64,000 bases of DNA from Cohnella sp. CFH 77786. Its GTDB lineage: Bacteria; Bacillota; Bacilli; Paenibacillales; Paenibacillaceae. The stretch is taken from positions 1-64,000 of the forward strand of contig NZ_WJIB01000025.1 of NCBI RefSeq assembly GCF_019400745.1. Direction: 5' to 3'. The notes under the pieces were generated by a model. It was not told where the DNA came from and made no database searches. It was given only the letters and a program-made list of their open reading frames with translations. Shown here one piece after another: positions 17,237-24,320 of the stretch. The translations under genes and the position numbers were made by a program. Position 1 is the stretch's first letter; every line of letters begins with the position of its first letter.

Positions 17237-18176
17237 TCCTTTATTCTCGATTATTGATCATTCGGTCTATATTCCGCATTCTCGCATCACGACCGAGGAC
17301 GCGATCCGACAGGTGAAGGATGACGGCATCGATTTTTGGATGAGCGAATCCGCCTATCGCGGCAATGGTTTTGAGCTTGTTCCCGTCGAGCAGTCGCTTA
17401 GTCTGGAGCAGATGATCGGCGCGGCATGCACTCCGATTCTGAGCCGGGCATCGCAAAGGGAGATTCGGATTGCGGCGATCATTTTCGCTTGCGTGACGAA
17501 TCGAGATCAATCGGATCGCCATTTGTTTGCAAGCTTGGTTGGCCATTTCGGTCTGGAACAGGTTCCCGTTATTCCATTGGAGGAATACGGCTGCTCGACC
17601 GTGCATTTGTCGTTCCGCCTGGCAGAAGCTTTTTTTGCGGCGTGTCGAGGGGGAGATGAGGCCATTCTGTTCGTTACCGCCGACAAAGCGAAGGCTTCGA
17701 ACCACCGGAGCGATTCATACATGATTTATGGCGACGGTGCCAGCGCGGCTTTATACCAGAAGCGTCATGGCGAGGGTCAACAAGTGTTCACTACGAGGAT
17801 GAAAGTCGACGGACTCCTTTACGACGCTGCACCGGAGCGGATCAAGTTATATTTTTCAACCTTTTACCTGGGAATCCGGCAGGTAGTGAGGACGGTGCTT
17901 GGCGATTGCGGCATGGGTATTCGCGACATCGCACTTATTTTCTGCACGAATCTGGGACTGCAGACGTGGAACACTTTTGCTCAAGTACTAGGCTTTCCTT
18001 TGGAAAAGTTTTATGCGCAGACACTGTCAGAGGAAGGGCATATCCACAATACCGATATTTTGCACAACATCGATCATGCGGTCAAGAACGGTTTCCTGAA
18101 GCGAGGCGATTATTATTTAACGGTAACCGTTGGCTTCGGGGGTTATTATGGATGTTCATTGCATCGGTATGATTAG
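17229..18176 (+). CDS. KAS III (FabH)-like protein with altered catalytic triad
   Basis: A 315-residue thiolase-fold protein like 3-oxoacyl-ACP synthase III. The nucleophilic Cys is kept (EEYGCSTVHLSFRLAEA aligns with the active-site helix), as is the IYGDGASAAL loop. The other two triad positions differ. Where FabH has PHQAN, this has CTNLG, so no His. Where FabH has HGNTSAAS, this has EGHIHNTD, with His in place of Asn. Such changes are seen in KAS III relatives that act as acyltransferases rather than decarboxylating condensing enzymes. It overlaps the upstream methyltransferase and is 12 bp before a second, half-length relative. Probably moves an acyl group between a carrier protein and the cluster product. 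Confidence 0.78.
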   Translation: MRDPLFSIIDHSVYIPHSRITTEDAIRQVKDDGIDFWMSESAYRGNGFELVPVEQSLSLEQMIGAACTPILSRASQREIRIAAIIFACVTNRDQSDRHLFASLVGHFGLEQVPVIPLEEYGCSTVHLSFRLAEAFFAACRGGDEAILFVTADKAKASNHRSDSYMIYGDGASAALYQKRHGEGQQVFTTRMKVDGLLYDAAPERIKLYFSTFYLGIRQVVRTVLGDCGMGIRDIALIFCTNLGLQTWNTFAQVLGFPLEKFYAQTLSEEGHIHNTDILHNIDHAVKNGFLKRGDYYLTVTVGFGGYYGCSLHRYD

Positions 18177-18188
18177 GAAGTGGTCGAT

Positions 18189-18824
18189 TTGAACAAAACG
18201 GAAATGTATATCTCAATCCATTATGCGGAAGCGTTCATAAGCGATCGGAGGCAACCGTTATGGGAGCGGATCGTTCAGTTATTGAGCGCGGATATGCAGC
18301 GCGTAAAAGAAATAGACCTGCTATGTTATTGTCACCAAACGAATCCCGATCCTGGCATGATCGGGTGCTCCAAGATAAGAAACGAGTTAAACCTGACCGG
18401 CGTCTTTCCGCTCGTTGTCGGCCAGTCGGGCTCTCTCTCGTTCACGAATATATTAACGATACTGAACTGGCTTTTTGCCTGCGGCTCGCATCGTCGGGCG
18501 CTATGCGTAATCGCCGATTCCCGATTGAAAGCGATTGGAGCGGAAACAAACTCCTATCTGACTCAAATATCCATTGTCTGTGTAACCGAAGAGCATGGCG
18601 ATTACAAAATCGAGGATCATCGGAAGGACAAAGGAAGTCAGCGCACGTGCCTGACAGACTCGGCCGCCGAACCGTTCCTGCAATTGTATAGGCAAGAAAA
18701 GAATCGGGCCATTGATGAAAACGAACAGATCACGCTTCATTTCGAAGCGGGAGAATTCGGCAGAAGCGAATTGAAGCTCCGCAGAATGTCCTTTTCATCC
18801 TTCAACGGTAGATTAGAAAACTGA
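18189..18824 (+). CDS. Half-size KAS III-like partner lacking the catalytic cysteine
   Basis: A protein of about 211 residues that matches only the N-terminal half of the thiolase fold. NELNLTGVFPLVVGQSGSLS aligns with the segment that carries the active Cys in FabH, but the Cys position reads Gln/Ser. Gln at this position also occurs in chain-length factors and KSQ domains. The C-terminal catalytic half is absent, and a strong terminator follows at once, so the gene simply ends here. The start is TTG at 18189 after AGGAAG; GTG at 18180 is possible. With the preceding gene it may form a heterodimer with one inactive partner, as PqsB does for PqsC in quinolone synthesis. Alternatively it is a degenerating duplicate. 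Confidence 0.6.
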   Translation: MNKTEMYISIHYAEAFISDRRQPLWERIVQLLSADMQRVKEIDLLCYCHQTNPDPGMIGCSKIRNELNLTGVFPLVVGQSGSLSFTNILTILNWLFACGSHRRALCVIADSRLKAIGAETNSYLTQISIVCVTEEHGDYKIEDHRKDKGSQRTCLTDSAAEPFLQLYRQEKNRAIDENEQITLHFEAGEFGRSELKLRRMSFSSFNGRLEN

Positions 18825-18868
18825 AAAAAAGTAAAAGGAGGGCGAAAGTTCTCCTTTTACTTTTTTTA
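18824..18868 (+). terminator. Strong terminator closing the metabolite operon
   Basis: A 16-bp stem (AAAAAAGTAAAAGGAG with CTCCTTTTACTTTTTT) and a 10-nt loop, ending in a T-rich right arm. It lies directly after the last stop codon and could act in both directions. Confidence 0.85.
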
Positions 18869-18970
18869 CATATACAGACAGTTATTTTCGCTAAAGCATT
18901 GAGAACTTCTGTACTTGGAAAAAACTCCGCTTAACGCGGCCGTGCATCTTCGAAGATGGCACGATAGTTG

Positions 18971-19070
18971 GCAGTTTGCAGGAGTAATCGCCTCAGATGG
19001 TGCTGTGCGCACCATATTTTGCAGTTTGTTGATGTAATCGCCTCAAATGATGCTGTCTGCACCATCCGGG
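18971..19070. repeat. Two tandem copies of a 50-bp intergenic repeat
   Basis: 18971-19020 and 19021-19070 are adjacent 50-bp copies starting GCAGTTTG and sharing GTAATCGCCTCA and the GATGCTGT...GCACCAT core, with about 9 differences. Each copy contains a short inverted repeat (ATGGTGC...GCACCAT in copy one). The rest of the gene-free stretch 18869-19297 holds a GC-rich hairpin near 18933-18945 (CCGCTTAACGCGG), the promoter below, and nothing else I recognise. Confidence 0.7.
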
Positions 19071-19211
19071 CCGTTTTTTTCTTTGTCAGAGGACGGCGCA
19101 GCCGTTTTAATTAAGCTCCCCACTAGACATTGGACTGTCAAGAAGTTGAAAATAATTGAGGGTTAAACAAAAGTGGAGAATGTACTCTCTACTCCGATAA
19201 GTTTCGACATG

Positions 19212-19220
19212 TGATATAAT
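19212..19220 (+). promoter_or_regulatory. Extended -10 promoter for the second binding-protein gene
   Basis: TGATATAAT gives a perfect TATAAT (19215-19220) with an upstream TG, an extended -10 element. The -35 at 17 bp is poor (ACTCCG), which would fit activator-dependent expression by the response regulator encoded downstream. The start codon is about 70 bp further on. Confidence 0.55.
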
Positions 19221-19297
19221 CCTAACAAACGTCTTGGAACCGATTTCATTCCAACACGTGATGACTTGCATTAGATCCACCGATGGAGGTTGTCTTA

Positions 19298-20629
19298 GTG
19301 ATAAACAGATTCTTAACGGTTGCGCTTGTCGTGCTTCTTGCAGCGGCAATGATCACAGGTTGCTCTTCGACAGATGGCGATAAGTTGTCAGAGCCTTCAG
19401 AGGTTGCGGATAAGCCGCCCGTGGAAGATCGCATCACGCTTACATTCTGGAGAAACTCGGGTAACGACGCAGAAAATGCTGCTTATGATCAGCTTGTGGC
19501 CGGGTTTATGAAGAAGTATCCGGAAATTAAGGTGGAGATGACTCCCATTCCCTATTCGGATTATGACACCAAACTGCGCACCTCGATTGCTTCGGGAAAC
19601 CCGCCGGATATTATGGCGATCGATGCGCCCAACATGGCTTCCTACGCGGAAGCGAAAGCGCTGTATCCGCTAACGTCGTATTTCAAGTCGGACGGCAATA
19701 TAACGGATATTCCGGCATCGACGTTATCAACCTATACGTACAAGAACGAAATTTATATGGCGCCGCTTACGGAATCTTCGATCGCTCTGTTCTACAACAA
19801 AAAGATGTTCGAAGCCAAAGGGATTCCGCTGCCTTCTAAAGATCCGGAACAACCTATGACTTGGGAACAAGTGCTGGATGCCGCAAAAAAACTGACGGAT
19901 CCCGAAAGCGGGGTTTACGGAATCGACCCCGCGCAAGGGTTCCAGAATGCGGGAGCAACGGCTTACTTCAAGTACCCGATCATCTGGCAGTTCGGCGGGG
20001 AGGTCATGAGTTCCGACGGAAAAACATCCAAAGGGTATCTGGATTCACCAGAAACGAAAAAGGCGCTGCAGTTTTACTCAGACCTGTACAACAAGCATAA
20101 AGTTTCGGCACTTGAATATCCTCCGGACCCGTTTCCTAACGGGAAAGTGGCAATGACGGTCGACGGTTCCTGGTCATTGTCTTATTATGCGGCTCATTTT
20201 CCCGATTTTAAATTGGGGGAAGACTACGACATCGCGCCACTGCCGAAGGGAGTCAGGCAGGCCGTCGCAAACGGGAGCTGGGCGTATGCCATCTCCTCCA
20301 GGAGCAAGAACCCGGACGCAGCCTGGAAGTTCGTCAACTATGTCACTGGCTATGAGGGTTCCAAGACGTATGTTTCGATCACGAAGGACATCCCTGTACG
20401 ATATTCCGTAGCCAAGGAAATCGTTGAACTGAACGACTATCCGAAAAATATTTTCGTCATCCAAAATCGGAAGTTCGGGCGCTCCCGCCCGATTACGCCG
20501 ATCTTCCCCCAAATGTCCGAAGCGGTTAAAAAGATGTTTGAGGAAGTGGTGATCGGCAAACGCAGCATCGATCATGCCACGGCTGATGCGATCCAGAAAA
20601 TCGAGGAGGCATCTGTTGAATCATATTAA
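19298..20629 (+). CDS. Sugar ABC transporter substrate-binding lipoprotein, paralogue
   Basis: Family-1 solute-binding lipoprotein. The GTG at 19298 is chosen because GGAGG (19286-19290) lies 7 bases upstream and the resulting N-terminus is a clean lipoprotein signal with Cys22 (MITGC). The ATG at 19283 would put five extra residues in front. The mature protein shares long stretches with the protein at 1389 (RNSGND/RPSGND, FYNKKMFEAKGIPLPSK, DPFP-GK). No permease genes follow; the next genes are a kinase and regulator. It may use the permeases at 2817-4556, or serve as a sugar-sensing partner of the kinase. Confidence 0.9.
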   Translation: MINRFLTVALVVLLAAAMITGCSSTDGDKLSEPSEVADKPPVEDRITLTFWRNSGNDAENAAYDQLVAGFMKKYPEIKVEMTPIPYSDYDTKLRTSIASGNPPDIMAIDAPNMASYAEAKALYPLTSYFKSDGNITDIPASTLSTYTYKNEIYMAPLTESSIALFYNKKMFEAKGIPLPSKDPEQPMTWEQVLDAAKKLTDPESGVYGIDPAQGFQNAGATAYFKYPIIWQFGGEVMSSDGKTSKGYLDSPETKKALQFYSDLYNKHKVSALEYPPDPFPNGKVAMTVDGSWSLSYYAAHFPDFKLGEDYDIAPLPKGVRQAVANGSWAYAISSRSKNPDAAWKFVNYVTGYEGSKTYVSITKDIPVRYSVAKEIVELNDYPKNIFVIQNRKFGRSRPITPIFPQMSEAVKKMFEEVVIGKRSIDHATADAIQKIEEASVESY

Positions 20630-20720
20630 AAGAAGCGACCTGACGATAATAGAATTTTTTCCTTCGCCCAACCTTTAAAATAAATTCGAAAGGAAGTTGA
20701 AGTCGTATTGAGGTGATGGT

Positions 20721-22502
20721 GTGTTCTATTCGCTGCGAAGCCGATTGATGCTCATCTTTTCCATTCTGCTCATCGTTCCGCTTGTGACGCTCATTGTCGT
20801 GATCAGCCGCGAGTCTTCCAAACTCATTCAGAGCTCGATCGAGACATCGACCTCCCAAACGATCGATCAATTCGCTTCGCACGTCACCACGCTGCTTACG
20901 CAAGTCGAGGATATCGGCACCCAAATCATGAGCAACCGGATTACCCAAGATTGGGTGGCCGCGGAGCTCAAAGCCTCTTCAACGATCGAGGAGCGTGTAC
21001 TCGCCAAGCAGCATCTGCGGGAATTTTTCTCTTCTTTTGCGGTCAACAATTCCAACCAGATTACGATCAGCGCGTTCACAGACAAATCAGGGGGAGTGTG
21101 GACGCAAGATCGCACCTATCTGAAGAGTGAATGGTACCGCCAATTCCAGCTTGGGAAAACACGCTGGACCTATTCTCACAAAGACGGGGATCAGTCTGAC
21201 GAGATCATGATGCAACGGGAGATCAACAGCTTTCTGATTCCGCTCGTTCATCTTCAGTCCTTGCGCGAGATCGGTTTTGTCAAAATCAACTATCCGACAG
21301 CCGTGTTGAAGGATGCAATCGAAAAAATCCGCTTCGGGAATACCGGTCGGGTATTTCTGCTTTCGAGCAATGGAGCGAGCGTGCTCAATCAGAGTCTCGC
21401 AGGCAGCGAGGGGGTAATCCGGTCCGGACTGTCCGACCTGGCGGAACAAACGCAAAGCGGATTGCGGGGCGTGTTCTCCGAAAAGCAGGACGGACAGAAC
21501 TTCCTGTTCTTCTACCGTAAACTGCCGGACCAGGATTGGATCATCCTCGGAGCTGTGCCGGAACGTGAACTCTATCAAAAAATCGATGTGATCAGACGCA
21601 CGATGCTGCTGTTCAGTTTGTTGCTTCTGCTCATCGTCATTGTTGCCGCTTTCCGATTGTCGCACGGCATAACCAGACCGCTAAGCGCCATGGCCAAAGC
21701 GATGAAGCACGTGGAAAAAAGCGAGTTCTCGAAAGCGATCGGCCTTATACCGCAGGTGCGTAACGGGCACAGCGAGGTAGGTTTCGTCACCCGTGTGTTT
21801 GACCGCATGACCCACCGTCTTCAATATCTCATCGAGACGGAATATGAAACGAATCTCAGGCGCAAAAATGCGGAGTACAAAGCGCTTCTGCTTCAGATCA
21901 ATCCGCACTTCTATTACAATTCACTGGAGCTCATCAGCGGTTTGGCTGCCACGAAACGGGAAGATCTGGTCATGGATGCGACGGAGGCGCTGGGCAAAAT
22001 GATGAGGTATTCCTTGGATCTTCATAGCGATACGGTTCCTCTCAAGGAAGAACTGGCATACATGCGTGATTATTTGTTCATCCTAATGCATCGATATGGG
22101 GACAGTCTGGACGTCGCGATTCAGGAGGATCCGTCTGCAAACGATCTGTTGATCACCAAATTCATTCTGCAGCCGTTAATCGAGAACGCCGTAAAGTACA
22201 GCTTGGAGAGAGATGGCTTTGCCGTGGTCAGAGTGAAAACCGCACTTGATGATCACTCTCTTCTTCTTACCGTCATGGATAACGGAATCGGCATGAACCC
22301 GGCTCTGGTGGAAGAACTGATGTCTGTGGCGAGGGGATCCGATTCGGCCGCGATACTGGACACGGAAGGTAAAAGCATCGGCCTGCGCAACGTTCTTTCG
22401 CGTTGTCGATTGATGTATGGGGAAATTTTCCGGCTGGAGCTCGAATCGCGTCCGAATGAGGGGACAGCCATTACGTTGAGGCTTCCCGTGATTAGGGGGT
22501 GA
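20721..22502 (+). CDS. Sensor histidine kinase, YesM type
   Basis: A 593-residue membrane histidine kinase. Two membrane segments (about residues 9-30 and 292-312) flank a Cache-like extracellular sensing domain; a HAMP linker follows (SHGITRPLSAMAKAM). The phosphoacceptor is His396 in the HisKA_7TM-type motif QINPHFYYNSLE. The ATPase domain has N-box LQPLIENAVKYSL and DNGIGM, then the LRNVLSRC G2-like part. GTG start at 20721 preceded by GAGGTGATG. Its stop overlaps the GTG of the response regulator. Together they would sense extracellular fructan products or a loaded binding protein and control the adjacent GH32 genes. Confidence 0.93.
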   Translation: MFYSLRSRLMLIFSILLIVPLVTLIVVISRESSKLIQSSIETSTSQTIDQFASHVTTLLTQVEDIGTQIMSNRITQDWVAAELKASSTIEERVLAKQHLREFFSSFAVNNSNQITISAFTDKSGGVWTQDRTYLKSEWYRQFQLGKTRWTYSHKDGDQSDEIMMQREINSFLIPLVHLQSLREIGFVKINYPTAVLKDAIEKIRFGNTGRVFLLSSNGASVLNQSLAGSEGVIRSGLSDLAEQTQSGLRGVFSEKQDGQNFLFFYRKLPDQDWIILGAVPERELYQKIDVIRRTMLLFSLLLLLIVIVAAFRLSHGITRPLSAMAKAMKHVEKSEFSKAIGLIPQVRNGHSEVGFVTRVFDRMTHRLQYLIETEYETNLRRKNAEYKALLLQINPHFYYNSLELISGLAATKREDLVMDATEALGKMMRYSLDLHSDTVPLKEELAYMRDYLFILMHRYGDSLDVAIQEDPSANDLLITKFILQPLIENAVKYSLERDGFAVVRVKTALDDHSLLLTVMDNGIGMNPALVEELMSVARGSDSAAILDTEGKSIGLRNVLSRCRLMYGEIFRLELESRPNEGTAITLRLPVIRG

Positions 22503-24118
22503 CTGCAATCTATTCCGTCATGATTGTCGATGATGAAGTGGGCGTTCGTACCAGCATTAAGGCGAAGATCAACTGGGAAGCCGCCGGTTTTCAGATTGTT
22601 CTGGAGGCGAGCAATGGCGAGGAAGCGCTGCGGCTTCTGGGAGAGCATCCCCTGCCCGATCTGATCATATCGGATATCCGCATGCCGGTGATGGATGGAA
22701 TTGCTTTCATGCAAGCCTGCAAAGAAGCGTATCCTCACATCCGAACGGTCGTTTTGTCCGGTTACTCGGATTTCGAATACATGAAGTCGGCCATCCGGTT
22801 CGGCGTGAAGGATTACCTGCTTAAGCCCGTCGTTCGAAGCGAATTGGCCGAATTGATGGCCAAGATCGCGGCGGAGCTGGAAGAAGACCGGCACCGGAAC
22901 CAGGAAAAGCAGCGGGATCTCAAGAAGAGCGAGGAGCTTGTCCGAGTGGCACAGGAGCAGCTGTTGCTGCAACTGGTGAAGAGCGAATGGCTCAGCTTGC
23001 CTGCGGTGAAGGAAAGGCTTCATCAATTGCAAATGTCCGCTCTGGCGGCGGATGATTTGCAAGCGCAGTTCGTCACCGTGGAGATGAGGGTGCCGACGGG
23101 AAGGCTGGAAGCATGGAGCGAGCGCAAGGATTTGCTGAATCTTGCCTTTCAGCTCCTCGGCAGGGAAACCGCGCTCAAATGGAACCACATTTACTGTTTC
23201 CCGGACGTCAGTCAACCCTCCATGATTTTCTTCCTGGTGCGCCTTGACGGATCAAGGACGGGCAGCGGGTTCACGGATCGGTTCGTCCGCGAGTTGAAGC
23301 GGGATATCAAGCGGTATCTTCGGCTCCATTGCGTCGTTGGAATCGGCGAACGGATCCATGGGCTGAAACAGTTGAAGAACGGATATGCATCAAGTATGCT
23401 AGCTTGGAGCCAAGGCACCGTCGAGGAGGGGCATGCCGATGGTGCTCGCCGGACGATGGATTTGACGAACGCTTTCACACCGGAAACGGAGCGCAAGCTC
23501 GTCCATGCGCTGGAGAGCCTGGATATGCGGTCGTTCAGCCAACACCTTCAGAAGGTGTTCACGGCGGACCGGGACACGCCGATGTTTGCGTTCACCTTCC
23601 TTACTTTTCGGATCATTCTGCTGTTGTATGCCATTGTCCAGAAGTTCGAAGCGGGGGATTCCCTGAAGCAATACCTCTGGAACTGCCAGATGACGGTGAG
23701 GAGTCACGAATCCCGCGAGCAGGTGCTGGAACAGCTGCACGAATTGGCGCAATTGGTCATGGACGAGGTGAGGAAAACCCGTTTTTCCAACGGGCAGCAG
23801 CTGGGGGAAGCGATACGCATTTACGTGGACGAACACTACTCTTATGAATTGACGCTGTCTTTCCTGGCCGAGATGTTTCATCTGAACGAAACGTATTTAT
23901 CCGGGCTGTTCAAGCAAACGGCCGGTATGACCTTCAGCGACTACGTAACGAAGCTGAGGCTGACGAAAGCCGCTCGGCTGCTCGAGGAGAATGAGCTGAA
24001 GTTGACGGATATCGCTACGCTTGTCGGCTATTCTAGCTCCAGTTATTTCAGCACCGCATTCAAGAAGTTTTACGGCATAAGTCCCAAAGAATACCGGGAC
24101 AAGTGCGCGCGATCATAA
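22499..24118 (+). CDS. AraC-type response regulator, YesN type
   Basis: A 539-residue response regulator. The receiver domain (residues about 5-125) has the acidic pair in VDDE, phospho-acceptor Asp59 in LIISDIRMP, and the switch Lys in LLKPV. A long helical linker follows. The C-terminal AraC/XylS DNA-binding domain covers about residues 430-539, with the two helix-turn-helix units (LSFLAEMFHLNETYLSGLFKQ and the last LTDIATLVGYSSSSYFSTAF). Partner of the kinase encoded immediately upstream (overlapping start). A decayed relative of its last helix lies at about 1140-1310. Likely activates the GH32 genes downstream and perhaps the binding-protein gene at 19298. Confidence 0.93.
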   Translation: MTAIYSVMIVDDEVGVRTSIKAKINWEAAGFQIVLEASNGEEALRLLGEHPLPDLIISDIRMPVMDGIAFMQACKEAYPHIRTVVLSGYSDFEYMKSAIRFGVKDYLLKPVVRSELAELMAKIAAELEEDRHRNQEKQRDLKKSEELVRVAQEQLLLQLVKSEWLSLPAVKERLHQLQMSALAADDLQAQFVTVEMRVPTGRLEAWSERKDLLNLAFQLLGRETALKWNHIYCFPDVSQPSMIFFLVRLDGSRTGSGFTDRFVRELKRDIKRYLRLHCVVGIGERIHGLKQLKNGYASSMLAWSQGTVEEGHADGARRTMDLTNAFTPETERKLVHALESLDMRSFSQHLQKVFTADRDTPMFAFTFLTFRIILLLYAIVQKFEAGDSLKQYLWNCQMTVRSHESREQVLEQLHELAQLVMDEVRKTRFSNGQQLGEAIRIYVDEHYSYELTLSFLAEMFHLNETYLSGLFKQTAGMTFSDYVTKLRLTKAARLLEENELKLTDIATLVGYSSSSYFSTAFKKFYGISPKEYRDKCARS

Positions 24119-24127
24119 GTTTGTTCT

Positions 24128-24155
24128 TTCCCCGGGGGGTTCCCGGGTTTTTTTT
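24128..24155 (+). terminator. Terminator after the kinase/regulator pair
   Basis: CCCGGG repeated across a 5-nt loop, followed by eight T residues (24148-24155), ten bases after the regulator stop. The 160 bp from here to 24320 presumably holds the promoter of the cytoplasmic GH32 gene; no clear -35/-10 pair stands out. Confidence 0.8.
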
Positions 24156-24320
24156 CGTTGCGGCACGAAAATATTGAAAATGTGAAACCGAACAGATTGA
24201 AATCTTTTGTCCGGCGAGTTCGGTAACATAACGGTAATGTGGGAGGAACTGTCTGGATCGGCAAACGATTTGCGCCGCCGTGGTTTCGTCAGGATCGTCT
24301 GAACAATAGGAGAGGTGAGA

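Noticed and set aside
18189-18824. Idea that the half-size KAS-like gene is a full gene cut by a frameshift
   Set aside because: No thiolase C-terminal sequence is found in any frame after 18824; a strong terminator follows at once.
6564-18824. Possibility that the cluster is a RiPP locus
   Set aside because: No precursor peptide ORF was found in the small gaps, and two ACPs plus KAS III-like proteins point to carrier-bound chemistry. Not fully excluded.
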